Under the pieces are notes generated by a model. That model was given only the letters and a program-made list of their open reading frames with translations, was not told the origin of the DNA and ran no database searches. Below, piece after piece: positions 52,971-62,800 of a stretch of 64,000 bases of DNA (within the stretch, counting starts at the first letter, position 1; each line of letters begins with the position of its first letter). This stretch comes from CALDTK01 sp965213735 (lineage in GTDB: Bacteria; Bacteroidota; Bacteroidia; Chitinophagales; Saprospiraceae), in the NCBI GenBank assembly GCA_965213735.1, contig CBDCAB010000006.1, forward strand, positions 1,674,001-1,738,000, in the 5' to 3' direction. The translations under genes and the position numbers were made by a program.

Positions 52971-54056
52971 TTAATTTTCTTCGGCGATCACGGAGTTTCG
53001 AAAGTCGTTGATGTAGCGAATATCGTAGCGTCTGCCTTCGGTGCCAGCGAAGATGAGGCAGCCAGACAAGTCAGCTTTCGCCAAAACTTCAGGCGCCAAT
53101 TCACCTGCGGCCATACAAGCCGTTGCGTAAGCATCCGCAGTTGCACAACTCGGCGCAATGATAGTGGCCGAAAGCAAAGACGAGGCTCGAGCAGCACCTG
53201 TTCGAGGATCGATGGTATGGACCACGCGTTCGCCACCTTTTATACGGACATTGCGGTAGTTGCCACTGGTCGCCACCGCCAAGTTACTCAAACTCAGCAG
53301 CACTTCTACATCGCGCGTAGAAGCCGTTTCGTCGGGAGCATTAATGGCCAAAACCCAGGGAGTACCCCGTGGTGAGAGTCCAGCAGTCTTGGTTTCTCCA
53401 CCAATTTCAACCAGCCAGCGGTCGAGATGATAAACCTTAGCTAGCAGCTCCCCGACCTGATCTACGGCGTAGCCTTTCGCTATAGCTGACAAGTCGAGCC
53501 CCATGCCGATGTTTTGCAGGAAGACCAGTTGTCCATCTGGTGTGGTCGTCTGTACCACCTTATCAAATCCGACGAGCTTGACCAATTCTGCCACTCGATT
53601 GGGGTCAATACGAGAAGTATCTTCCCCGGCGCTGCCAAACCCGTAGTATTCGGCTAGCGGACCTACTGTCGGATCAAATAAGCCACCGCTGTGCTCGTAG
53701 GGCATGCGAGCAAGCGTCAAATTCGCAGCCAAATGTGCCCCTGGCAGCTGTTGAAGCTCCTCCACATCCTCGAGCAAGGGCAGGCGCAGCGTGTCACCAC
53801 GATTGAGTCGACTGATCAATGAGTTCGGGTCGTAGGTGCTCGCCTCCTCGTTGATTACCTTCAGCAGCGAATCCACCGAGCTTTGCACACGAGCGCGATC
53901 ACCTGCTTCTACAAGCGTTATGTTGTAGGTGGTACCCATAGTATTGCCACCAAAGTGCGCCGCCTCTGCTATTGTGTCAGCCTCAGGCGTGCATGCAGCA
54001 AGTAACATGAGCAGCGTTCCCGCCACGGCGGATATATAAAATTTCATAAGCTTCAT
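52971..54056 (-). CDS. apbE: FAD:protein FMN transferase, ApbE family lipoprotein
   Basis: 361 aa. Lipoprotein signal MKLMKFYISAVAGTLLMLLAAC. The ApbE blocks are GNTMGTTYNITLV, SLISRLNRGDTLRL, GGLFDPTVGPLAEYYGFG, GMGLDLSAIAKGYAVDQVGE, WLVEIGGETKTAG, VHTIDPRTGAA and IAPSCATADAYATACMAAG. It attaches FMN to Thr residues of Nqr/Rnf-type subunits on the periplasmic side; targets are not in this window. It carries an exact 13-mer (53074, VLAKADLS). Divergent from the small lipoprotein gene at 54148. Confidence 0.96.
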   Translation of the reverse strand: MKLMKFYISAVAGTLLMLLAACTPEADTIAEAAHFGGNTMGTTYNITLVEAGDRARVQSSVDSLLKVINEEASTYDPNSLISRLNRGDTLRLPLLEDVEELQQLPGAHLAANLTLARMPYEHSGGLFDPTVGPLAEYYGFGSAGEDTSRIDPNRVAELVKLVGFDKVVQTTTPDGQLVFLQNIGMGLDLSAIAKGYAVDQVGELLAKVYHLDRWLVEIGGETKTAGLSPRGTPWVLAINAPDETASTRDVEVLLSLSNLAVATSGNYRNVRIKGGERVVHTIDPRTGAARASSLLSATIIAPSCATADAYATACMAAGELAPEVLAKADLSGCLIFAGTEGRRYDIRYINDFRNSVIAEEN

Positions 54057-54147
54057 GGATGGAGTAAAATATCAACGGTGCAAGATGGGACGGCTCAGAG
54101 CGTTTGTAAAAGTGAAATTTCAATATTTACCCAACACCACCTTTCCT

Positions 54148-54543
54148 GTGCGCATCCCAAATTTCGGACAGCTTTTCACCTTGTGCAGTTGCTGCCTGAC
54201 ATTTCTCGCTTGCGCCGGCGACCCACCCGTTTATAGCGCTACAGTCTGCATCGCACCCCAGCACCACGGTCTGGCAGTAAAAGACATGACTGTGTACGTT
54301 GCCTCGAGCAGCTCGGATTATATCGGCTTTCGCCAAAACATGCTAGAAGTGTACGACGAGGCTATAGAAACCGGTCTTCGCAGCGAAGCCTGCTTCACCA
54401 ATCTAGGTTTGGGCAGACACTACTTTGCTGCCGAAGGTTATGATGAATTGATTCGAGATTCTATTCGCGGCACGCTCACCCTCGATCTAACGGTGCGCCA
54501 GAACCTCATCGATACCGTGATGATGGTCAGCGAAACCCACTAG
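54148..54543 (+). CDS. Small predicted lipoprotein, unknown function
   Basis: 131 aa from GTG at 54148, chosen because MRIPNFGQLFTLCSCCLTFL followed by AC is a proper lipoprotein signal; in-frame ATGs at 54055 and 54085 exist but give an atypical N-terminus, and 54055 would overlap the start codon of apbE. The mature part is DPPVYSATVCIAPQHHGLAV, KDMTVYVASSSSDYIGFRQN and NLGLGRHYFAAEGYDELIRD, resembling a short carboxypeptidase-regulatory-like beta domain (KDMTVYV ... GLGRHYFAAEGYDE). Exact 13-mer at 54326 (GFRQNML). It faces the TSP3 gene tail-to-tail. Confidence 0.75.
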   Translation: MRIPNFGQLFTLCSCCLTFLACAGDPPVYSATVCIAPQHHGLAVKDMTVYVASSSSDYIGFRQNMLEVYDEAIETGLRSEACFTNLGLGRHYFAAEGYDELIRDSIRGTLTLDLTVRQNLIDTVMMVSETH

Positions 54544-54555
54544 CATTAGCTTTGC

Positions 54556-56484
54556 TTAATTGCGGGTAGTACTGATCGTCTGGCAATCTTGCTGAGCACA
54601 ATCCACCTCACGCCAATCGAGCTCCGTGGTACTCGGCAGCTGTAAATTTGGAAATTGCTCTGCAAAGCTGAGGTTGTTGCTTGCATTCTTAGCCGGATCT
54701 GTAGCTAGCACCAGCAGGTCGTAGCGGTCGTCGAGGCCATCCTGATCGGCATCCGTGCCGAGAGGCTCCCACCCTGTATCGAGCAGGCCGTCGCCGTTGA
54801 AGTCATGGCCTTCGGCAAGGTCACTGGTGCGCTCGTTATCCGAATTGAGATCGAGGTAATCCGGCTGGTCATTCAAGTCGGAGTTGATCGGCTCCACCGC
54901 ATAGTTGTTGTTCTCCAAGAAGTCGAAGGCATTATCTATACCGTTATTGTTGCCGTCGAAGAAGTTAGGGAAGTAGTACAAGGCTGTGGACTGACCTTCA
55001 ATAAAGTCTACAATACCATCACCGTCGGCATCAATATCCTGGTCATTAAAAAGGCCATCATTGTCTCTATCATCGCGGGGCCAGGGCGTACCGGAAGTAA
55101 TTTCCTCTGCAGGAGTTGCCGCACGCATACCATTTAGGTGATCGCGGGCATCAGCAAAGCCGTCATTATCCAGATCGATCATCGAGCTTGCCACGCCGGG
55201 GATTGGATACTCCACTTGGGCATCTAGCTCAAGATCGATGCCTCCAGCTTCTATAATGTCTGGGATGCCATCGCCGTCGGAGTCGAGATCGAGATGATTA
55301 GCAAAGCCATCGAGATCGAAGTCGAAGTTGCTGCACACGTTGTTGATGAACGGTCCGCAGCCACTAAAGTCAGCATCGAGATAATCAAAATAGCCATCAG
55401 CATCCTCGTCGCCATACGGGTCACTCGGCACCTCGTCGATATTGGCTATTCCATCATTATCAGCATCTAAATCGTGTCTATCAGCCACACCGTCGTTGTC
55501 GTTGTCGGCACCTGCTTCGGTGAAAACGGGCTTAGTGAAGTCATTGTGATTGAGCAGGGTTGCAACCCGATCAAGTCCAGCAGTGCCGAAGGGCATGACG
55601 ACGTTTTCTTCTACAGAGCCATACATATCGCGCCAGATGCCATCGTCTTGTACCTGCGCGACGGTTGAGAAGCGTCCGTCAGCCTGATCGTAGTAGAATT
55701 TCAAATCAGCTGCTGATGTACCGGCCACACGATTAATCATGTGGTAAAACTCCTCGTTTATCTTGGTCAGCGTTGGGTCGCGCTGACTCCGATCAAAGCC
55801 TGGACCTCCATCACTGAAGTCATCACTGGCATCAACGTTACCAAAACGTACTGCAAATTCACCAGGCGCCGCGGCATCAAGGGGTGTTACGATGATCGGG
55901 CGGTAACGCAGCACAGGATCACGGTGGGCAGCTCCAGTTGAGCCAACAGGAAATAAATAATCAGCTACTTGATCTGTATGGCGGATGAGGTAGCCACCGA
56001 TAGTATCCGAACTTACAAATCCCGTCAATCGATCAATAGCTGCGGGATCGGTATTGCTAATAGTAAGCAGGTGTTTACCTGTCGCCCACTCGCCATCTTC
56101 TAGATCGATATTTTGCTCTACGCGTGCATCGGAATTGACCTGTTTAACCGTTTCGGTGTGGGAAGAGAGCTGGACATTGGGGAACACGACCGCTGCTGCA
56201 CCACGCACTTCTTGGTACACACCGTCAAAGACGAATGTGCCTGCAAGGCTAGCGACGTTGTCAGACACAGGTGTGTCACTCGACCAATTGTCGCTAAAGT
56301 GAAATGTGCCGCCGTTGGCTAGTTGTCCGTCGTTGTGGTTATTCACCCCACCTTCCACAAATACAGTGGCTCCAGGAGTCACTGTTACGACGTTGCCGTC
56401 GTTGTGGAAGATAGTCTGAGCCGCAACCGAACCGCTAGCTAACAACAGGCACGCTAAAGGCCAGAGGCCGGGCGCGTACCACAT
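54556..56484 (-). CDS. Secreted protein with thrombospondin type 3-like calcium-binding repeats
   Basis: 642 aa from ATG at 56484-56482 (MWYAPGLWPLACLLLASGSV); 18 further codons are open upstream. Signal peptide to about 23. Residues 30-330 are beta-rich (VVTVTPGATVFVEGGVNNHN, YLFPVGSTGAAHRDPVLRYR). From about 340 to 620, Asp/Asn-rich repeats DNDNDGVADRHDLDADNDGI, DLDSDGDGIPDIIEAGGIDL, DRDNDGLFNDQDIDADGDGI and DADQDGLDDRYDL form calcium-binding TSP3-like modules. No clear T9SS sorting domain: the protein ends VDCAQQDCQTISTTRN. A structural envelope or matrix protein is the best guess. Confidence 0.9.
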   Translation of the reverse strand: MWYAPGLWPLACLLLASGSVAAQTIFHNDGNVVTVTPGATVFVEGGVNNHNDGQLANGGTFHFSDNWSSDTPVSDNVASLAGTFVFDGVYQEVRGAAAVVFPNVQLSSHTETVKQVNSDARVEQNIDLEDGEWATGKHLLTISNTDPAAIDRLTGFVSSDTIGGYLIRHTDQVADYLFPVGSTGAAHRDPVLRYRPIIVTPLDAAAPGEFAVRFGNVDASDDFSDGGPGFDRSQRDPTLTKINEEFYHMINRVAGTSAADLKFYYDQADGRFSTVAQVQDDGIWRDMYGSVEENVVMPFGTAGLDRVATLLNHNDFTKPVFTEAGADNDNDGVADRHDLDADNDGIANIDEVPSDPYGDEDADGYFDYLDADFSGCGPFINNVCSNFDFDLDGFANHLDLDSDGDGIPDIIEAGGIDLELDAQVEYPIPGVASSMIDLDNDGFADARDHLNGMRAATPAEEITSGTPWPRDDRDNDGLFNDQDIDADGDGIVDFIEGQSTALYYFPNFFDGNNNGIDNAFDFLENNNYAVEPINSDLNDQPDYLDLNSDNERTSDLAEGHDFNGDGLLDTGWEPLGTDADQDGLDDRYDLLVLATDPAKNASNNLSFAEQFPNLQLPSTTELDWREVDCAQQDCQTISTTRN

Positions 56485-56818
56485 GGGGGGGTAGTATAGC
56501 TTGCTTCGGGTACAGTTGTTCCACTCGGAGGGCACCAAATATTATGCCAAGACGTAATACGTTTTGACGCAAGTAGCCTTAACCGCTACCTGCTAAGATG
56601 ATGTGGCCGCTCGCGTTCGAGTAGCTCCCACCGAGTCCGAAGCTGAGTCTACGCAAGGCAGTGACAAGTGTTGCACTGCTCCATGAGCAAAAAAGCAAAA
56701 TCGACCCACCAGCGTTGTGCGCCAGGGGCCGATTCTGAAAAGCATATGAAGTTCTCGTTTATCTCAATCGTTCGTGTGCTGCCTTACGGCAGGGGCTATA
56801 AGGGGCGGGCAAAAGATC
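56485..56818. other. Intergenic region between two large surface-protein genes
   Basis: No gene. It contains a hairpin with arms GCAGTG (56658-56663) and CACTGC (56674-56679), without a T run in the direction of the large S74 gene. The promoter of the TSP3 gene must lie here; no certain box seen. Confidence 0.45.
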
Positions 56819-59800
56819 TTAGCGATCTCCTGCCTGCACCTCGCGTTGACTCGCTAGGTGACGCAGCACGTCAGTCATGTTGCTCTGAAGCTCGGCTGTC
56901 TGTACTTCCAGACTATTGACTGTCCGCTCCAGAGCAGCTTTGTCCATCATCATGTGGTGTACCTGCTCATCGAGTTGATCAGCACGCTGGCTGAGCAGCT
57001 CATTTTCTGCTTTGAGCTCTTTGCTAGCAGCCAGCAAGATTCCAGTTAGTTCCATGTAGTTGACGTGCAGGTAGCCATTGCTCTCCTGCACCGCGTGCGG
57101 CCAGTGACGCTGAATTTCCTGCGCGATAACGCCGTAGTGCGTCATGCTATCGAGCTCGAGGCCTGTGGTTGCGGCGTCCTTGTACTTGAAGGTGATCGCC
57201 TGTAGCTCATCGAGCGTGGCCAAGACATTCGAAATAGGAGCGACGACATCTTTTAGTCGTGCATCTGAGGCGGAAAAGCCATTCTCATTCACGCTTGAGA
57301 GTGACTTCACCACCACCCCACTCGGAGCAATCATGAGGCGATTGTAAGTCCCTGGTACTGCCGAATTCATCTGCTCGATCATCAGCGCAGGCGTGGTCGA
57401 CGGATTGGCCGAACGGATGTGCAGCGTAGCATTTGCAGTAGTCACCGCGCCTAATGCTAAGCGGCGATTGACACCATCAAAGGTTGCGTAGCCTATGCCA
57501 CTGTTGTTGACCAACTTGACACGGTTGCTCACTAAAGCCACTGCGCCAGCCGTATTGTTAATGCTGATTTGATCGCCAGCAGCACCCATAGCCTCTCGGC
57601 GAATGTTGGCAGCAGCATCACCAAAGCGCACCTGGCTGTTGTTGAGTAGCAGTTGATTGCCATTCATAGTGAGCGCCTCACTCACTTGCGTCGATGGCAC
57701 TCCTATGCCTACTTGGTATGCCGCACTCGGCAGTGTCACCTTGCCAGCAGTCACCTCCGACCAGGGGCTCAAAATTGCACTCGCCGGGAGCTTGGCCACT
57801 TGGCCAGTTGTATTGACCACCAGAAACTCATTAGTCGTATTACCAGTGGTGAGCCCTTCAAAGCGCAGCGTGCCACTAACGTGAAGCGTAGCAGTGGGAG
57901 CACTTACACCTATGCCCACCTCGTCGCCCGCGGTGGCAAGGCTAACATCATTGCCGCTGCGTGCCCAGTAGTTGGTGAAGCTAGGAATTGGCTGCTTCGA
58001 AAGCGTGCCTGCATTATCAGCAACCACCATCTGCACACCACCCGTGGCGAGGTCGGTGAGGCGGGTTGGACCAGCAACTATAAGTCGTGCTCCTGCAATG
58101 GCAGGCGTGCCTATACCCACATTGTCACCAGCATTTGCCAACTCAACACCAGTACCTACTCGGCTCCAGTGATTGGTGAAAGTGGGAATGGCTTGTGTTG
58201 AGATGACGCCGACATTGTCAGCTACAACCATACGCGTACCTGTTCCGGCCAGCGTGTTGAAGCGGGTGGCACCATTGACATGAAATTTGATTCCAGTAGC
58301 CGGACTGGTGCCGATGCCTACGTTGAAGCTGTTGTTGTCGAGCGTCACCTCGTTGGCTGTTTCGTTCCAAGGGCCATCAAAGAGTGGCTTGTAGTCGATG
58401 GGGCTCACAGTGCGTAAGTTGCCATTGGCCGACACTACAATTTCGTGGGAGATAGTGCCGCCAGGGAGTTGAGGCGCGTAGAGGGTGCCGTTGTTGTTGA
58501 TGCGCAAACCCTCGCTGTTGCTGCCGCCTCGCAGTGAAAGACGATCTTGCGCAGCTACGAACAGATCATCGTCGCTACCTGCGTTTGCGCCGTCAAAGAT
58601 GCGACTGCCGTTCTCGTTGAACTGAATGCGGCTGCCGTTCTCGAACCTGATGTTGCCATCGATGTGGAGCCTTTCGGTGGGCACCAGCATCGGAGACTTA
58701 TCGCTGAGTGCGATGTATCCGTTGCGGCGGCGCATGCGGAAGAAGGTACTGTCAGAACCGTTGGCCATCTCCATCGCATCGGAAGTACCATTGTAGCGCA
58801 GCAGCATGCTGTTGTAATTGTCAGCATTGGCGCCTGTACTCGCGTTATCGCGAAAACGAATCTGTGCAGTTCCTCGGTTGGTCCTGTTCTGGATACGCAG
58901 CTCCACCGGATTGTTGAGGTCCGAACCACCAACGCGGCTGATGTGTAGCGGCGAGATGGGTGTGTTGATGCCAATGCCAACAAAGTCATTGAGGTTGCGC
59001 TGGAAGATTTCGCCATCGGCATTATCGCGCTCCCAGGGACTGGTAAAGGTGGAAGCATCCACGCTTTTAACCACACCGTTAGCATCTACTACGAGAATGT
59101 CGTCTGTGTCGAGACCCGCAGAGAGGTTGTCGATCTTAATGGTACCGGTGGCGATGTGGAGTGCTTCATCGGGTGTAGCAGTGCCAATACCCACGTTGTC
59201 TCCTCCATTGGCGAGGATGGTGTAGCTGTTGGCGGCATCTCTGTCCCAGTAGTTCTCTGGCATTGCTTGGGTATACAATTCGCCATTGGCATCTGCCATC
59301 ACTACTTCTCCATCTGTTATATTGGCTAAGTTGTCGAAGCGCACTGTACCATTCACGTGGAATTTGGCCGCTGGGCTAAGGGTGCCAATGCCCACTTCGT
59401 CGCCGTTGTTGGCGAGCGTCACCTCACTCGTAGTAGCATTGCGATTCCAGTGACTCTCGTAGGCTCCTAAAGAAGCAGTTGAAAGTTGACCTGCTGCATT
59501 GGCCACTACGAGTCGGGAGCCACTGCCAGCGAGCTGATCGAGAATTACCTCTCCAGCCCCTACGTGGAGACGGGTTCCTGCTGCAGGCACCACGCCCACT
59601 CCGAGCCTATCCGCTGAGTTGGCGAGATATACTTCTCCAGTAGCGTCGCGGCTGAAGTAATTCGCAAAGGTTGATGCAGGCAGCGCGCGGAAGTTGCCGT
59701 TAGCGTCTGCGACCACAAAGTTGTCAGTGGCTACTCCAGGATTCAGGGTGCGCACGCGCATAGTGCCAGCTACGTCGAGCTTTGCGGTAGCGCTGGTGGT

Positions 59801-62800
59801 GCCGATACCGACATTAGTGGCTGCTACAGGTGTCGCTTGGTAAAGCGTTGTACCGTTACTCGTCCACAGGAGTGGGTCGATCGGGCGCTTAGAGATAGTA
59901 CCGTTAATGTCTGCTACCACGACTTCTTCTAGTCCACCACCCTGCAGTGTGCTGAAGCGGGTGGCGCCAGTGTTACGTTCGATGCGCATCATCACATCTG
60001 TGGCATTGGCGTTACTAGCATCACCACGAACGATCTCGAACCCGTTGGCTGATCCATCGCTAGAAGAATTGTAGCGCAGACTCATCCCGTTGTTGCGGTC
60101 CATACCGCCAGCGCCTTCCATCAACTCGATGGCTGCGCTTCCTTCCGCTGTACCATTTTGAATTCGGACGCGAGCAGGATCACCGATACCGGCTACAGTA
60201 GTCTCCTCGTACACGTGAAGGCGAGCATCATTGGCAGGATCGACTACGCCTATCCCCACATTGCTTGTGCCCCGCTCGAAGCTCATAAACTGTGTGCCAT
60301 CACCTTCCTGAATGTGAAAGCGATTATCCTGCCCGTCATAGACCAGGCGAAAGCCTGCTGAGATGCTGTTGCCTTCCTGAAAGAAGATAGAGGTACCGCC
60401 ATTGCCACGACTGTTGGTCAGCGTGAATTCAACGGGATTCACCAATCCTGTCGAACCTCCATCGTGCATGAGATGTAGTGCAGACACTGGATCGGCAGTA
60501 CCGATTCCTACCTGGTCGTTGGTGTTACTGAGGTATGTCTCGGCATTGCCAGGGTCGCGCTCCCACAGACCGTCGGAAGAAGTGCTCGTTGGGTAGAGAA
60601 TGCCATTGTTATCGGCCATCACGACACGGTTGCCGCCGCCTCCAAGATTTGGAATACGGATACGGGTGTCATTCTGGATTCGTAAGGCTTCGTTGCCATT
60701 GTTGCCAAGGCGAGTGTTGTTCGGATTGTTAGAGCCGGAGTTGACGTAGAAACGGTAATCATCGTTATTTCCTGTACCCGAGCTGAAGCGATAAGCGTCG
60801 TCAATGGCATAGACTACATCGCCATCACTTTTGAAGTAGATGTCGTCGTCGCTATCGAACCACATATCATCATCCGACTCAAAGCGCAGGTCGCGTGAGT
60901 TGCCATCGGTGTTGGCATCTACATCGCCTGAGATTGCCGTTCCGTAGATGCTTCCCCAGAACATAGCTCCACCATTTGGGAAGTTGATCTGGCCAGCACC
61001 ACCATCGAAGCGAAAGCCGTTTTGCCCGCGTAACTGATGCGGACCAAGGATGATGTCTCTGGTAGCAACGTGGTTACCTAGGTTGTCACCGCCACCGGAA
61101 GTAACACTTCCTGGAGCACCTCCAAGAATGAGTCGCCCTTGATTGTCGGCAAGCACCATCTGGTTCGGGCCGCCACCGGTGGCTAGGCCATTAAAGGTGA
61201 TCTCTCCGTCGGCTCGGAAACGCGCAACTTGGCTTGATGCGTTGATAGCACCACAATCTGCTGTACCACAAGGATTACCCCAGATAGAGAATGCATCGTT
61301 GGGGTTATCGAGAATGTAGAGACGTAAATCAGAGTTCTCGCTACCCGTATAGACAGGTGCGAATACAGCCCCGTCGTTGCCTGCAAATCCTGTATTAGTT
61401 ATACCCGAAATGGCATCGTCAATCCAGTTTCCGACAATGTTGCCAATCTGCAGACGATTTGAGAACATCGCCGAGTTTTGCGGCGTCATCTTCAGACCCG
61501 CATTGGTTCCATTATAGCTAATGGCTTCACCATTAGTGGCAAGGTCTTGAGTCATTTGGTGGTTGCCCAAGTTGTCTTTGATCGAGCTGATGGCTTGCTT
61601 GTTGAGGTTGCCATTCGCATCGGTGGTGACAGCAAAAGGATCAGTTGTATTCGTCGGTAGATTCTCGATTCTAGCCGTACCGTTGAGGTGGAAGTCAGCA
61701 CTTGGGTTGCGCGTCTTCACGCCCAGTCTACCAGAGGGCATAATGGCAATATCATCTTGATACTGTCCGACGCCATCGTTCTCGATGCCGATTTCGAGGA
61801 GGCTATTTTCGGTGCTGGTGCCATTGCCCGAGCCATCATCAGAATAGTTGATGTAGCCGAAGTCACTGTTGTTGTTCTGGCGACTCTTGAACACGATGGA
61901 GGAGGAGCCTCCATTATTACCGTGCTCGAGAGTTAGTGAGCCACGTCGTGCGCGGTGTGCCCCTGCGAGCGCATCTGTTCCGGTAGCTTCGTAGAGATGG
62001 AAGGTTGCATCAGGGGAGTTGAGGCCAACACCAACTTTGTCGGTAACGTTGCGCAGGAATGTACGCCCACCATTGCCGTTGTCGCGCGTCCAAGGTCCTT
62101 CAAAGGTAGCTTGGGGAATCTGGCGGAGATTACCTGATGCATCTGTACTCACGAGTAGATCACCCGTTGCTCCGTTAGGTAGGTTGCGCACCCGTACCTG
62201 ACCGTTGACATCAAAATCGGTACTCGGTGCATCAGTTCTTATACCTACACGTTGGTCGTCGGCGCGGACTGATAAAATATCTGTGTTATCGCCACGATTA
62301 CGAATGCTGTAAAGCGTATACGCCCGCACCCGAAAGATGTCATCGCTCGCTGCGTAGATGTAATTCGAACCAGCTCCACGGGTATTATCGCCGAAGTGCA
62401 ACTCCTGATTTTGACGCACCCGCATGTGAGTAGCCACATCAAAGCCGAAGCTATTGTGGGGAGTTATAGTCCCTATGCCCACAGTACCTGACTGGCCGTC
62501 GACCGTCATCAGGTCTTGAGTTCCTTGGCGGTTCTGAAAACGCAGCAGGTTGCGGTTACGGAAAAGGATGTGCTGCAGCGAGTTAGTTGCTATTGCATTT
62601 TCGCTGCGATCACCAAACTGCAGTGGTTGTAATTCGCCAACGCGCGTTGGCCCATGAATATCGAGCTTGTACTGCGGGTTGTTGAGGCCTATGCCTACGT
62701 TGCCTGAATTGGAATTATAGATGTTGTTGCCCGAGATCGTCCAGTCATCATCTTGGAAGTCTTGGAAAATCGCACTGGCTGGCACCTTCCGGAGATTTCC

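Larger units (their letters stand above)
2333..54338. repeat. Dispersed 13-mer TTTTGGCGAAAGC (14 exact copies)
   Basis: Plus-strand exact copies start at 2333, 7851, 15118, 34644, 35700, 40491 and 49309. Minus-strand copies (seen as GCTTTCGCCAAAA) start at 7247, 18071, 24685, 38851, 40657, 53074 and 54326. One-mismatch copies are at 3528, 3987, 4032, 5332, 14899, 31764 and 48442. This entry is a container for the scattered sites; the intervening sequence is ordinary genes. All exact copies lie in coding sequence and are read as FGES, LAKA, AFAKT, LSPK or FRQN depending on frame. A 13-mer is expected about 0.002 times on both strands of 64 kb. Confidence 0.9.
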
